NCBI RefSeq assembly: GCF_016772475.1
Contig: NZ_CP068595.1
Location: 6,262,001-6,326,000 of the forward strand
Origin: Paenibacillus sonchi
Lineage (GTDB): Bacteria; Bacillota; Bacilli; Paenibacillales; Paenibacillaceae
Length of the DNA: 64,000 nt
Direction of reading: 5' to 3'
The notes below the pieces were generated by a model. It saw nothing but the letters and a program-made list of their open reading frames with translations. It was not told the origin of the DNA and searched no databases. A program made the position numbers and the translations under genes. Within the stretch, counting starts at the first letter, position 1; each line of letters begins with the position of its first letter. Shown piece after piece: positions 1 through 9,949 of this stretch.

Positions 1-1989
1 CAGCTCACTGTAGGACAACACCGGGATGTCCTGCATAGTCCGTTCAATCACCTGGCGCAGATACATCCGTATTGTCGGGGAGGTCAGTACAATAGGCTGC
101 TGTCCCGATTGAAGCAAACGGTTGATTTGCTCCGTAAGCCGCTGGTAAACGGTCTGTGTCGAGACAGGGTCCAGCGCAAGATAGCTGCCCTGCTCAGTCT
201 GCTGCACACTTTCGGAGATTTTCTTTTCCAGATTCGGTCCCACTGTGATCACCCTTAACGTCTCTCCGGTCTGTGAGAACTGCTGTGTAATCTGTCTGGA
301 GAGGGACTGCCGGACATATTCAGTCAGTACATCCGGGTCTTTGGTATAGGTTCCGTAGTCCGCCAACGTTTCAAAAATAGTCACCAGGTCACGAATCGAG
401 ATTTTCTCACGCAGCAGCTTGCCGAGCACCTTTTGAATATCCCCGATGGCCAGTACGGAAGGCACAAGCTCGTCCACCAGCACAGGATAATTTTCGCGGA
501 GATTGTCGACAAGCTGCTTGGTTTCCTGCCGGCCCAGCAGCTCATGGCCATAACGTTTGATCAGCTCGGTCAAATGTGTAGCCACTACTGAAGGGGGATC
601 AACCACGGTATAGCCTGACAATTCGGCCCGTTCCTTCACAGACTCGTCAATCCATAGCGCTGGCAGACCAAAGGATGGTTCTACCGTCTCAATTCCATGA
701 ATCGACTCATCCTCGTACCCTGGACTCATTGCCAGATAGTGATTAAGTAATAATTCACCACCGCCAACGTTATTTCCTTTAATTTTGATCACATATTCAT
801 TCGGTTTTAGTTGAATATTGTCGCGAATGCGAATAACAGGGACGACAAGACCCATCTCCAATGCACACTGCCGCCTGATCATGATAATACGATCCAACAA
901 ATCGCCGCCCTGGCCCGTGTCTGCAAGGGGGATAAGCCCGTACCCGAACTCAAATTCGATAGCATCGACAGAGAGCAGGTTGATTACACTTTCCGGACTG
1001 CGCACTTCCTCGATCTGTTTTTCTTCAACCAGCTGTTCTTCAGCTATTTGCTGACGACTGGCCTTTTGGCTCATAGTATAAGCGGCATAGCCTAATAGCC
1101 CCGCTAGTGGCAAGGTAGACATCACTGTAATCGGGGTGAAAAAACCGAGGAAAGCAATAGTTACGGCCACGATATACAGAAGCTTTGGATAAGAAAGTAG
1201 TTGTCCTGTTAAATCTTCCGCCAGATTGCCATCTGATGCTGCGCGGGTAACAATAAGCCCGGCAGCGGTTGAAATGAGCAGTGCTGGAATTTGGCTGACC
1301 AGACCATCCCCGATAGTCAATACGGAGTATGTCGAAAGAGCAGCCTGGAAAGACAATCCGTGAACAGACATACCGATAATGAAACCGCCGATCAGATTGA
1401 TCAGTAGGATGATGATGCTCGCAATAGCATCTCCCTTGACGAACTTACTCGCACCATCCATAGACCCGAAAAAGTCGGCTTCACGTTCAATCTTGCGTCT
1501 GCGTTCACCAGCCTGCTGTTCATTAATCATGCCAGCGTTCAAATCGGCATCAATACTCATCTGTTTGCCGGGCATCGCATCCAGTGTAAACCGGGCGCCT
1601 ACCTCGGCTACACGTTCCGAACCTTTTGTAATAACAATGAACTGCACGACGACAAGGATCAGGAAGACAATGAATCCAATAGCGATTTGTCCCCGGGCAA
1701 TCCAGCTTCCGAACGTAGCTACAACCTCACCCGCATGACCATCCGACAGAATCAACTTCGTGGTTGAAATATTCAGTGCCAGACGAAACAAGGTTGTGAT
1801 TAACAGCAATGAAGGGAATATCGAGAACTGCAGTGGGTCTTTTGTATTCATTGCTACCAGTATAATAGTTAAGGCTATCGAAATATTGATAATTAGCAGT
1901 ACATCCAGAAGCCAAGCCGGGATGGGCAGAATCATCATAAGCACAATACCGATAACACCCAGTAGAACTGTTAGATCTCTTGCTTTCAA
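1..1989 (-). CDS. flhA: Flagellar export gate protein FlhA (3' end outside window)
   Basis: FlhA is the large membrane component of the flagellar type III export gate; its cytoplasmic domain docks chaperone-substrate complexes. The reading frame is open from a TTG at 1989 (protein begins MKARDLTVLL) to the window edge, giving 663 codons. The family is about 680 residues, so only some 15 C-terminal residues are missing. Several hydrophobic segments fill the first 300 residues and include the conserved TLFRLALN stretch; a soluble domain follows. GGGAGG lies 9 bases before the TTG; an in-frame TTG four codons upstream is possible. It follows flhB within 20 bases, in the order usual for Bacillales. 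Confidence 0.96.
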   Translation of the reverse strand, partial: MKARDLTVLLGVIGIVLMMILPIPAWLLDVLLIINISIALTIILVAMNTKDPLQFSIFPSLLLITTLFRLALNISTTKLILSDGHAGEVVATFGSWIARGQIAIGFIVFLILVVVQFIVITKGSERVAEVGARFTLDAMPGKQMSIDADLNAGMINEQQAGERRRKIEREADFFGSMDGASKFVKGDAIASIIILLINLIGGFIIGMSVHGLSFQAALSTYSVLTIGDGLVSQIPALLISTAAGLIVTRAASDGNLAEDLTGQLLSYPKLLYIVAVTIAFLGFFTPITVMSTLPLAGLLGYAAYTMSQKASRQQIAEEQLVEEKQIEEVRSPESVINLLSVDAIEFEFGYGLIPLADTGQGGDLLDRIIMIRRQCALEMGLVVPVIRIRDNIQLKPNEYVIKIKGNNVGGGELLLNHYLAMSPGYEDESIHGIETVEPSFGLPALWIDESVKERAELSGYTVVDPPSVVATHLTELIKRYGHELLGRQETKQLVDNLRENYPVLVDELVPSVLAIGDIQKVLGKLLREKISIRDLVTIFETLADYGTYTKDPDVLTEYVRQSLSRQITQQFSQTGETLRVITVGPNLEKKISESVQQTEQGSYLALDPVSTQTVYQRLTEQINRLLQSGQQPIVLTSPTIRMYLRQVIERTMQDIPVLSYSEL

Positions 1990-2007
1990 TGTCCTCAACC
2001 TCCCGAC

Positions 2008-3101
2008 TTATCTCCTCTTACCATTAAGCTTGTAAACATAAGCGAGTACTTCAGCTACTGCCTGAAAAAGATCGGCAGGAACGACATCGCCGATTTCTGT
2101 CCTTTGAAATAACGCTCGTGCGAGCGGCTTGTTCTCCATAGTTATAACACCATGCTCCTTAGCCAGTTCACGAATACGGAGTGCCACAAAGTCCTGGCCT
2201 TTGGCTATAATTTGCGGAGCCTCCATTTGGGATCCGTCATATTTCAGGGCAACTGCAAAATGTGTCGGGTTAGTGATGATCACATCCGCATTAGGAACCT
2301 CCTGCATCATCCGCTGCATAGCCATTCTTCGCTGCCGTTCCCGGATTTTGCCTTTAATGATCGGATCGCCTTCCATTTTTTTATATTCATCTTTGATATC
2401 CTGTTTGGACATTTTCAAGCTCTTCTCATGTTCGTACTTTTGATAAATGTAATCAAAAACAGCCATTATCAAGAGTACCGCCCCGATTTTGATGCCCAGG
2501 TTCATAGTCATCTTAGCTGCAAACCGGTAAGCCCCTTCCGCGCTAACATGGGCTAGGGAAGCGAAGCTTTCCTTTTCCCCCAAAGGGTACTGTAGACCAG
2601 ATAGCCGATTATCAGAAGCTTGAAGATGGACTTTAGGAACTCCACAAAAGAACGCATGGAGAAAATATTCTTGAAGCCTTTGATCGGATTGATCTTGCTG
2701 AATTTTGGAGTCAGCCCTTCTGTCACCATCATAAAACCGACTTCAGCCAAATTCACTACAAGAGCCATCACAAACGTAATGATGAACAGCGGAGCCAGGA
2801 GAATTAATATCTGTATACCGTAATGTCTAAACATCTCGGATACATTCTCAGGAGTCACTTGCATCATCATTCGGTTCTGAAAGACATCCGTATACAGTTT
2901 AACAACCCGTTCTTTTATGAAACCCCCAAACATCATTAAGGTCAGAAGAGCCGATAACAACACAACCGCACCGGATAGTTCAGCACTTTTTGCAACTTGG
3001 CCCTTTTTACGTGCCTCCTGCCGCTTCTTCGGGGTTGCTTTCTCTGTTTTGTCTCCCCCGAAATGCTGAAGATTGAGTGCATAACGTTTCGTTTTCGGCA
3101 T
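2008..3101 (-). pseudogene. flhB: FlhB, export gate/substrate-switch protein, split by a -1 frameshift
   Basis: FlhB is the export gate protein that switches substrate class from hook to filament after cleaving itself at NPTH. Codons from 3101 encode the N-terminal part with three membrane segments and end at 2553. The remainder, with the fourth membrane segment, the KMSKQDIKDEYKK motif and the NPTH site, lies in the -1 frame ending at 2008. The frames meet at a C5/T4 run (2573-2581; GGGGGAAAA in the gene). Restoring one base gives a continuous protein of about 364 residues whose junction matches the family's spacing between segments three and four. Read literally the gene is broken; a sequence error is more likely because the rest of the operon is intact. 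A TTG at the junction could in principle start the second part. Confidence 0.9.
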
Positions 3102-3122
3102 AACTCTCTCTCCTTAAGTCAC

Positions 3123-3914
3123 CTAAGGACTCTTCCCCATAAGGCCCAGCAGATTGTGCATGGACTCAAACATGATGTCGAACAGATTCTGGAACAGCAA
3201 GGCCAGACCCGGCATTAATAATAGAAGCAGCGCAAGTCCTACAATGATTTTGAGAGGAACCCCGATGACGAACACGTTATACTGCGGAGCCGTTCTTGCC
3301 AGAAAGGCCAGACCAATATCCGTAAGAAAAAGTGCAGTAACCAGGGGGGCTGACATTTGAAAAGCCAGCATAAATGACTGTGCAAACGAGCGGACCAGAA
3401 ATTCTGACAGGCTTCCGTCTATCATTTTGAGCAAAAGATTATTATCTATCGGAACCCATTTATAGCTGTACACGATAGCATCCAGTAAATAATGGTGTCC
3501 GTTCATGCTCAGGAACAGCAAAGTAGCAATCAGATATTTGAAGTTCCCGATGACAGGAGCTGAGGTGCCAGTCATTGGATCAATGACGTTGGCAATCCCG
3601 AAGCCGATTTGGATATCAATGAAGGAACCGGCTGTCTGAATGGCCATAAACATCAGATAGGCGATAAAACCAAGCAGCAAGCCTATTAATGCCTCACGGG
3701 CAATCAGCAGAATGTAAGTCAAGTCCTGGGGAACGGCAATCCCCGTCCCTCCTGAGCTGAAAATGACCAATGCTACAAAAAAGGAGAGTCCTATCTTGAA
3801 CGTCGCCGGAATGCTTCTCGTAGAAAAAACAGGAACGACAACAAAAAAAGCGGAAATTCGACAAAAAATCAACAAAAAGACGGGAAAATTTTGAAGCCAT
3901 GTCTCCATATTCAT
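3123..3914 (-). CDS. fliR: Flagellar export gate protein FliR
   Basis: FliR caps the FliP5-Q4-R1 export pore in the basal body membrane. The 263 residues match the family length of about 260 and contain about six hydrophobic segments, with typical FliR features such as the RISAFFVVVPVFSTRSIP stretch near residue 18 and TAPQYNVFVIGVPLKI near residue 208. It sits between fliQ (4 bases upstream) and flhB. No strong RBS precedes the ATG, so it probably relies on coupling to fliQ translation. Confidence 0.96.
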   Translation of the reverse strand: MNMETWLQNFPVFLLIFCRISAFFVVVPVFSTRSIPATFKIGLSFFVALVIFSSGGTGIAVPQDLTYILLIAREALIGLLLGFIAYLMFMAIQTAGSFIDIQIGFGIANVIDPMTGTSAPVIGNFKYLIATLLFLSMNGHHYLLDAIVYSYKWVPIDNNLLLKMIDGSLSEFLVRSFAQSFMLAFQMSAPLVTALFLTDIGLAFLARTAPQYNVFVIGVPLKIIVGLALLLLLMPGLALLFQNLFDIMFESMHNLLGLMGKSP

Positions 3915-3918
3915 ACTT

Positions 3919-4188
3919 TTAACCGATGTACATATTGAGGCTGCCCAGAATTTGCCCGGTAAAGTCTACCAGTTTGGTAATGATCCATGGTCCAAACAAC
4001 AGTAATGCAAGCAGCACAGCTACGATTTTTGGAATAAACGCCAGGGTTTGCTCCTGGATCTGGGTTGTAGCCTGGAATATGCTGACAATTAGTCCTACCA
4101 CCAGACCAAGAATCAACATGGGAGCGCTGGTTTCGAGCACTAAATATACGGCTTGACCGGCTAGGCCGATAATAAATTCCGTATTCAT
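3919..4188 (-). CDS. fliQ: Flagellar export gate protein FliQ
   Basis: FliQ is a two-helix membrane protein that wraps the FliP-FliR export pore. At 89 residues it has the family length, with hydrophobic segments near residues 15-38 and 52-76 and the conserved GLVVGLIVSIFQATTQIQEQ region joining them. AGGAGG precedes the ATG. It lies between fliP and fliR as in other fla/che operons. Confidence 0.96.
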   Translation of the reverse strand: MNTEFIIGLAGQAVYLVLETSAPMLILGLVVGLIVSIFQATTQIQEQTLAFIPKIVAVLLALLLFGPWIITKLVDFTGQILGSLNMYIG

Positions 4189-4210
4189 CCCTTATGCCTC
4201 CTCTTGAATC

Positions 4211-4978
4211 TCAGGTGTTGAAACTCAGTAGCAGTGATTTAACGACTAAATACCACCCGTCTACCAGTACAAAGAGCATTATCTTGAATGGCAATGAGAT
4301 CATCACCGGTGGCAGCATCATCATCCCCATAGCCATCAGAGTGCTCGCTACCACAATATCAATAATCAGAAAGGGTATAAAAATCATAAAGCCCATGGTA
4401 AAAGCTTTTTTCATCTCTCCGATGGCAAAGGCTGGGACCATCACCGTCAATGGAATGTCGCTGTACGTTGCAGGCTTGACCGAAGTCTTGTTGCCGGTGT
4501 AGTTCATAAACAGCAGCAAATCCTTGGTGCTGGTCTGCTTGAACATGAACTCCTTCATGGGATCTGCCGCCTTGTTCAGCGCCTCGGTCTGAGTAATCGT
4601 CCCTTTCATGTACGGTTGAAGCGCTGTCTCATTCACTTTTGCCAGTGTCGGAGACATGATAAACAGCGTCAGGAACAGGGCCAATCCTACAAGCACCTGG
4701 TTAGGAGGCATTGATTGTGTTCCGAGCGAGGTTCTCACAAAGCCCAGAACGATAACAATCCGGGTGAAACTGGTCATTAGCACAAGAAAGGCCGGAGCCA
4801 CGCTCAGAACCGTTACAAGCAGCAGAATAGAGATGGAGCTGGTGCCACTGCTTGAACCGTCACCGCTTCCCCCAACCTTAATATCAATATTAGGGATAGG
4901 ATCAGCATGTACAGGGTGTATCAGCAAAGCGCTGAATACAACAAGTAGCAGAAGTGAAAAAATCAGTTTATTTTTCAT
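4211..4978 (-). CDS. fliP: Flagellar export gate protein FliP
   Basis: FliP forms the pentameric core of the export pore. The 255-residue protein begins with a cleavable signal peptide (residues 1-25, ending VHA), followed by a Ser/Gly-rich stretch and four membrane segments. Diagnostic motifs include [12 protein letters not shown], a typical FliP/SctR signature, near residue 72. Its ATG overlaps the fliO stop by 4 bases (ATGA), implying translational coupling. Confidence 0.97.
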   Translation of the reverse strand: MKNKLIFSLLLLVVFSALLIHPVHADPIPNIDIKVGGSGDGSSSGTSSISILLLVTVLSVAPAFLVLMTSFTRIVIVLGFVRTSLGTQSMPPNQVLVGLALFLTLFIMSPTLAKVNETALQPYMKGTITQTEALNKAADPMKEFMFKQTSTKDLLLFMNYTGNKTSVKPATYSDIPLTVMVPAFAIGEMKKAFTMGFMIFIPFLIIDIVVASTLMAMGMMMLPPVMISLPFKIMLFVLVDGWYLVVKSLLLSFNT

Positions 4979-5502
4979 AAATCCCTCGACTCATCCTTAA
5001 GCACATCATCCCGGAGCAGCTCTTCCATTTTCTCCTTACGCTCTGGTGCGAGCGCAAGCTTGGATTGCAAAGTCTCATAGAAAGAGGATGTTTCATTAAG
5101 TTCGATTTCCTGCGATGGCACTTCTCCGCGGAATTTGGCTCTAACCTTAGCAATAAACGGCGCAAGAAAGTTATTTTGTCCTGCAGATTGATCCTCAAAT
5201 GCCGAAATGATCAGCGCTACCTCAGCCGGATCGGTGATTTTATCCATCATGGATATATTCTCACCGACCCCGATCAGATAGAGGCTGCCTCCGAGTTCAA
5301 TAATCTGTATGGACTTGTTCGGCCCGAGGCCCAAAGCGCCAAGTGTACGGATGGAACGCCCGCTCATCAAGGTCTGATTGCGGCGTCCCAGAAAACGGAT
5401 AAGCAGCACTATGAGCACAACAATTACCGCAAGGACAAAAATAACGTTTAATAAATTCAGCAGATTGTTACCTGTTCCCAGCGGTTCTACACTGACTGGC
5501 AT
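4975..5502 (-). CDS. fliO: Flagellar biosynthesis protein FliO/FliZ
   Basis: FliO (FliZ in Bacillus) is a small membrane protein that helps assemble the FliP export core. The protein has 175 residues: one membrane helix at about 18-40, then a cytoplasmic domain with the [20 protein letters not shown] pattern typical of the family, and a charged C-terminus. Unlike B. subtilis FliZ there is no obvious cleavable signal; the cheY stop is only 9 bases upstream, so a long N-terminal extension is excluded. The gene overlaps fliP by 4 bases. Confidence 0.9.
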   Translation of the reverse strand: MPVSVEPLGTGNNLLNLLNVIFVLAVIVVLIVLLIRFLGRRNQTLMSGRSIRTLGALGLGPNKSIQIIELGGSLYLIGVGENISMMDKITDPAEVALIISAFEDQSAGQNNFLAPFIAKVRAKFRGEVPSQEIELNETSSFYETLQSKLALAPERKEKMEELLRDDVLKDESRDL

Positions 5503-5511
5503 AAATTCTTG

Positions 5512-5877
5512 TTACACACCCAGTGTTTTGTTGATTGCTTCAATAACACGGTCTGCCTGGAAAGGTTTTACAATAAAATCCTTGGCACCCGCTTGGATTG
5601 CATCAATGACCATAGCCTGCTGACCCATGGCAGAACACATGATGACTTTGGCGTTGGCATCTACTTTTTTGATTTCTTTTAGGGCGGCAATACCGTCCAT
5701 TTCAGGCATGGTGATATCCATCGTGATCAGATCCGGACGCAGCTCCTTGAATTTCTCAATAGCTTGTGAACCGTCCTGGGCTTCACCCACAACCTCAAAT
5801 CCGTTTTTGGACAAAATGTCCCGGATCATCATTCTCATAAATGCTGCATCGTCCACGATTAGAATTCGGTTAGCCAT
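5512..5877 (-). CDS. cheY: Chemotaxis response regulator CheY
   Basis: CheY is the single-domain receiver that carries the chemotaxis signal from CheA to the flagellar switch (FliM/FliY). All 121 residues form a receiver: acidic pair D9/D10, phospho-acceptor D54 in ITMDITMPEMDG, a T/S position in CSAMG near residue 87, and the lysine of VKPFQ near residue 104. It sits between fliY and fliO, its usual place in the Bacillus fla/che operon. An AGGAGG-type site precedes the ATG. Confidence 0.96.
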   Translation of the reverse strand: MANRILIVDDAAFMRMMIRDILSKNGFEVVGEAQDGSQAIEKFKELRPDLITMDITMPEMDGIAALKEIKKVDANAKVIMCSAMGQQAMVIDAIQAGAKDFIVKPFQADRVIEAINKTLGV

Positions 5878-5904
5878 TTTTACAAAATCCTCCCTAAGTA
5901 TGCT

Positions 5905-7173
5905 TTATTGTAGTTTTTGAATTCGGTCCCACTGGCTGACGATATCCGTAACGCGAACTCCGAAGTTTTCGTCGATAACCACGACTTCCCCTTTGGCAAT
6001 AAGCTTGTTGTTAACCAGAATGTCTACAGGCTCACCGGCCAGCTTGTCCAGCTCGATGATGGAGCCTTGCGACATTTCCAGAATATCTTTGATCTGCTTC
6101 TGGGTCCTTCCTAATTCTACGGTTACTCTCAGTGGTATGTCCATCAATAAATTCAAATTATTTTCGTCAATATTTCCGAAGGCACCTGAGCTTAAGTTGG
6201 CAAACTGTACCGGCTGCACATTGACATTGCGGTTCGGTGCGGGCTGCTGCGGCGGAGCCTGCTGGTAAGGCACACCTTGAGGCGGCATTCCATACGGCGG
6301 CATCCCATAAGCCGGCATTCCTGCGGGAGGATAATAATATCCGCCTTCGGGCACACCCGGGTATGGCGGCGGAACCGCTCCAGGCTGCGCTGGAGGAGTC
6401 TGCTGCCCCGGAGCCGCTGGAGGAGGTTCATAAGCTGCTGCCGGTTTAGGCGGTGCCTCTGCCGCAGCTGCTGCCGTCTCCTGTTCCGACTGAACATCGC
6501 CCAGAAGCATAGATACCATGTCTTTGGCGAATTGTACCGGAAGCAGCTGCATAATAGTAGAATCAATCAGCTCCCCAATCCTGAGCCGGAATGAAATCTG
6601 GATCAGTGTTTCATCACCCGGAAGACTGCCTACGCCTTCTCCGCTGGACATATTCAGGATATCGATACCCGGAGGCGAGATATTCACGAAGCGGTTGAAA
6701 ATGGTTGACATGGATGTGGCCGATGAGCCCATCATTTGGTTCATCGCTTCCTGGACTGCACTGATATGAATTTCATTCAAATCTTCGTCCTTAGGTTCAC
6801 CTTCACCACCAAGCATCAGATCCGCGATGACCTGGGCATCCCTGATTTTGATAACCAGTGAGTTGATGCCCTGAAAACCATCCACATATTGAACATGCAC
6901 CGCAACATGGGGTTTTGGAAAGGCTTCTTCGAACTCATCACGGGTGATGATGGATACCTCAGGAGTAGTGATGTCTACCTTTTTGCCCAGCAACGTGGAC
7001 AGCGCAGTCGCTGCACTCCCGAATGTGATATTTCCGATTTCTCCCAATGCGTCCTGCTCAAAGGGGGTTAAGAAATCATCCACCGACTTTGCCGAAGGAG
7101 CACTTGGTCCTTCCGCAGACTGTCTGAGCAGAGCATCTATTTCTTCTTGGGACAAATAATCTTTACTCGTCAA
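5905..7173 (-). CDS. fliY: Flagellar switch phosphatase FliY (CheC-FliN fusion)
   Basis: FliY is a switch-complex component of Gram-positive flagella that binds and dephosphorylates CheY-P. It has an N-terminal FliM-like peptide (YLSQEEIDALL) and two CheC-type active-site helices (DALGEIGN around residue 47 and EIHISAVQEAMNQMMG around residue 145). A Pro/Ala/Gln-rich linker follows (about 240-325), then a C-terminal FliN domain (PLRVTVELGRTQKQIKDIL to the end). The linker makes it about 45 residues longer than B. subtilis FliY. I chose the TTG at 7173 because GAAGGAG lies 8 bases upstream; a TTG at 7182 abuts the RBS. The start overlaps the fliM 3' end. Confidence 0.94.
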   Translation of the reverse strand: MTSKDYLSQEEIDALLRQSAEGPSAPSAKSVDDFLTPFEQDALGEIGNITFGSAATALSTLLGKKVDITTPEVSIITRDEFEEAFPKPHVAVHVQYVDGFQGINSLVIKIRDAQVIADLMLGGEGEPKDEDLNEIHISAVQEAMNQMMGSSATSMSTIFNRFVNISPPGIDILNMSSGEGVGSLPGDETLIQISFRLRIGELIDSTIMQLLPVQFAKDMVSMLLGDVQSEQETAAAAAEAPPKPAAAYEPPPAAPGQQTPPAQPGAVPPPYPGVPEGGYYYPPAGMPAYGMPPYGMPPQGVPYQQAPPQQPAPNRNVNVQPVQFANLSSGAFGNIDENNLNLLMDIPLRVTVELGRTQKQIKDILEMSQGSIIELDKLAGEPVDILVNNKLIAKGEVVVIDENFGVRVTDIVSQWDRIQKLQ

Positions 7174-8161
7174 AATCTTCAACTCCTTCGCTGACTATCT
7201 CGTCTATTTGCACAGCTACACGCTCTTTAATCATCCCAGGACTTCCGATGAATTTCAGCTTGTCCCCCACCTTGATTGACAGCCCGGAGTCAACAGTCCT
7301 GTTAAGAGAAATGACGTCGCCGACGCTGAGACCAAGAAATTCAGCAATGGATAAGCTCGATTCGCCCAGCTCGGCCACAATCGGCAGCTGCGCGCGATGA
7401 ACTCTAGACCGGATTGCCTCAAGCTCAATCTCATCGCGCACCTTCTTTTCAGAAACAAACCATTGGTGAACGGACAGCCTCGTCATAATTGGCTCCAGAA
7501 CAACGTGAGGTATGCAGAGGTTGATCATCCCGGTCGTGTCGCCTATTTTGGTGCTTAGTGAAATTAGAGCAATGGTTTCGTTGGGCGATACGATTTGCAT
7601 GAATTGAGGATTGGTTTCCAATGCCTCCATGCGGGGACTGATATCAAGCACTGTCTTCCAGGCTTCCTGCAGACTCTCAAAGCATCTGCTGAAAATCCTT
7701 TCCATTATTGTTGTTTCAATTTCAGTGAGAGTACTGATTTTGGAAGGTGCCGTTCCAAAGCCTCCTAGCAATCTGTCCAACATGGCAAAGGCGATGTTCG
7801 GATGCACCTCCATAACCATCCGGCCTTCGAGCGGTTCAGCTTCGAAAATATTCAAAATCGTCATTTTAGGAATGGAGCGGATAAACTCGTCATAAGGGAG
7901 CTGCTCTACTTGAACGACATTGATCTGCACGAAGGTACGCAATTGGGCCGAAAAGTATGTCGTTAGATAACGGGCAAAGTTATCATGAATCCGTGTAAGG
8001 CTGCGGATGTGATCCTTTGAGAAGCGTACGGCCCGTTTGAAATCATAAGAGCGGACTTTCTTCTGGGTTTCCTCTTTTTTAAGTTCGTCGGCATCCATTT
8101 CACCGGATGATAGTGCGGCAAGCAGAGCATCAATTTCGTTTTGTGATAGTACATCAACCAA
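7163..8161 (-). CDS. fliM: Flagellar motor switch protein FliM
   Basis: FliM is the C-ring protein that binds CheY-P and sets rotation direction. The N-terminal CheY-P binding peptide VLSQNEIDALLAAL is followed by the middle domain (for example YDFKRAVRFSKDHIR) and a C-terminal FliN-like domain. Length is about 332 residues, as in the family. The G-rich Shine-Dalgarno GGGGGGGTGAT best fits the TTG at 8161; a TTG two codons upstream (8167) is also possible. Confidence 0.95.
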   Translation of the reverse strand: MVDVLSQNEIDALLAALSSGEMDADELKKEETQKKVRSYDFKRAVRFSKDHIRSLTRIHDNFARYLTTYFSAQLRTFVQINVVQVEQLPYDEFIRSIPKMTILNIFEAEPLEGRMVMEVHPNIAFAMLDRLLGGFGTAPSKISTLTEIETTIMERIFSRCFESLQEAWKTVLDISPRMEALETNPQFMQIVSPNETIALISLSTKIGDTTGMINLCIPHVVLEPIMTRLSVHQWFVSEKKVRDEIELEAIRSRVHRAQLPIVAELGESSLSIAEFLGLSVGDVISLNRTVDSGLSIKVGDKLKFIGSPGMIKERVAVQIDEIVSEGVEDFDE

Positions 8162-8201
8162 TTTCAATCACCCCCCTATCAAAGAATTAATCCTCCAGCA
8201 G

Positions 8202-8669
8202 CTACATGGAAGCTAAAACAAAATCAGTGAATTCGAGCTGAGTGATCGTGCCCTCAGTCAAATTCTTGTTGATTATATTCATCAGCTTGCTGCTGAATTG
8301 ATCTTTGCCGCTTGCCCCGTTCAGATCCTCAGGCTTGGCATCAGCAATCGCCTTGATAATAAGCGGCGTAATCTTAATAGCTTTTATCTTTTCGAATTCT
8401 TCCTTAGACTTCGCTGAATCCAGTTGGAACGCGATGTTTACTTTAAGGATATAATCGGGATCGGCAGTATTAGTTTTGATATCAGTGATTTCTGCCGTTA
8501 ATGCGACGATCTCATCCGCGCTGAGCTTTTTGGTCTCCACGCTCTGAACTGCCGTATTCACGTCATTCGAATCACTGGGAAAGATCTTATCCATTAGTAA
8601 AAAGGCAGCTACAACTATAAGAGTTATTGCTAATAAAATTGTGATGAGCCACGGCAGCATCTTTTTCAT
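8202..8669 (-). CDS. fliL: Flagellar basal body-associated protein FliL
   Basis: FliL is a single-pass membrane protein that surrounds the stator and supports torque generation. Its 155 residues consist of a short cytoplasmic N-terminus, a membrane helix at about 5-27 and a periplasm-facing domain ending in TEGTITQLEFTDFVLAS, a family-like C-terminus. The ATG overlaps the flbD stop by 4 bases. Confidence 0.92.
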   Translation of the reverse strand: MKKMLPWLITILLAITLIVVAAFLLMDKIFPSDSNDVNTAVQSVETKKLSADEIVALTAEITDIKTNTADPDYILKVNIAFQLDSAKSKEEFEKIKAIKITPLIIKAIADAKPEDLNGASGKDQFSSKLMNIINKNLTEGTITQLEFTDFVLASM

Positions 8670-8890
8670 GAAAGCTCCTCCATTGACTGGACTTTAATGG
8701 TGGCAGCATATGTGCCAATGTCCCTGTTATAATCACGGATCTTACGGATGACTTCATCGGCCTTTTCCAGCACGATCAGCCTTTTGCCAGTTACGAGCGT
8801 AATGTACGTATCCGGACTTTCTTCTACCATTTCTACCAGTAAAGCATTTAAAAACATGGGTGTACCATTCAATCTGGTTACCGAAATCAT
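8666..8890 (-). CDS. flbD: FlbD family flagellar protein
   Basis: This 74-residue protein (MISVTRLNGTPMFLNALLVE...) belongs to the FlbD/SwrD family of small flagellar-operon proteins; B. subtilis SwrD increases swarming motor power. I chose the ATG at 8890 because AGGAGG lies 6 bases upstream and the family starts with this I-x-V-T-R-L-N-G signature. The upstream in-frame extension shows no RBS. The stop overlaps the fliL start. Confidence 0.92.
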   Translation of the reverse strand: MISVTRLNGTPMFLNALLVEMVEESPDTYITLVTGKRLIVLEKADEVIRKIRDYNRDIGTYAATIKVQSMEELS

Positions 8891-9009
8891 AACAGGCCTC
8901 CTAACAAAAAATAGGGGAGGAGTTCCTCCCCACGACTTCGCAATAACCTTTGCGCCAGAAGACGAAACGTTACCATTATACAGCAAGTTTATGATTATGG
9001 CCCAAAAAA

Positions 9010-9828
9010 TTAACGCTTGAGGTTGACGACTTCCTGCAGCACTTCATCAGAGGTCGTAATAATGCGGGAATTGGCCTGGAACCCGCGCTGGGAAACAATC
9101 ATTTCTGTAAACTCACCGGTCAGATCCACATTGGACATTTCCAGCTGGCCGGCAACGATGGCTCCCGTCCCTTCTTCAGCATTGTTGGCTGTTGTTGGAG
9201 CAAGCGCTCCATCAGCATTGGCGTTCAACGTCATCCGGTACAGGTTGCCGCCGATCTTTTCCAAGCCTTGCGGATTGCTAACCTTAGCTACCCCGATTTT
9301 CGTATCCGAATCGATGGTTCCGTCTTGCTGCGTTTGTAAAACTGAACCGTCAGCGGAGATGGAGAATGCGGTAGTGCCTTCAATCAATTGAATAGGTTCA
9401 CCAGCGGAATTAAGCACATGGAGACCGTCAGAGGTCAGCAGGTTGCGGGCAGAATCCACATGAAAATCACCGGCGCGGGTAAGGAATGGCGTTTCCTGCT
9501 CGTCAGCGAGCTTCACCAGGAAAAATCCGTCCCCGTCAATCCGCAGGTCCGTCGGATTATTGGTGGTCATGGCGCTGCCGGCCAAGTGCATGGTGTCAAT
9601 GGAGCCAATGCTGACTCCAAGCCCAATCTGCTTGGCATTCACGCCGCCCTGACCGCCTTCCACAGGAGCCGTAACCCCGGATACCGTCTGGCTCATAATA
9701 TCCTTGAACATGACGCGTCCGGACTTGAAGCCAATGGTATTCACGTTCGCAATGTTGTTGCCGATTACGTCCAGCTTAGTCTGGAATCCGCGCATACCGG
9801 ATACCCCTGAGTACATAGATCTTAGCAT
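9010..9828 (-). CDS. flgE: Flagellar hook protein FlgE/FlgG type
   Basis: This is the axial hook protein of Bacillus-type fla/che operons. The 272 residues carry the N-terminal rod/hook signature (LRSMYSGVSGMRGFQTKLDVIGNNIANVNTIGFK, residues 2 to 35) and the C-terminal signature (SNVDLTGEFTEMIVSQRGFQANSRIITTSDEVLQEVVNLKR). It is short like B. subtilis FlgE (264 residues) and is sometimes called FlgG. It lies downstream of flgD and fliK, the hook-cap and hook-length genes. Confidence 0.93.
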   Translation of the reverse strand: MLRSMYSGVSGMRGFQTKLDVIGNNIANVNTIGFKSGRVMFKDIMSQTVSGVTAPVEGGQGGVNAKQIGLGVSIGSIDTMHLAGSAMTTNNPTDLRIDGDGFFLVKLADEQETPFLTRAGDFHVDSARNLLTSDGLHVLNSAGEPIQLIEGTTAFSISADGSVLQTQQDGTIDSDTKIGVAKVSNPQGLEKIGGNLYRMTLNANADGALAPTTANNAEEGTGAIVAGQLEMSNVDLTGEFTEMIVSQRGFQANSRIITTSDEVLQEVVNLKR

Positions 9829-9949
9829 TATTTGTCTTCCTCCCGGATTATGGAGTTCTTTGACTCCGAATTTGTCTGAAATGAATTTGAGCTATGGCTG
9901 CTTCAGTCGGTCGGCAGCCATTCCGGCTCTCCAGTTAGGACCAGCCGGT

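Noticed and set aside
2573..2581. Programmed -1 frameshifting in flhB
   Set aside because: No X XXY YYZ heptamer in the zero frame and four similar breaks in unrelated genes point to sequence error.
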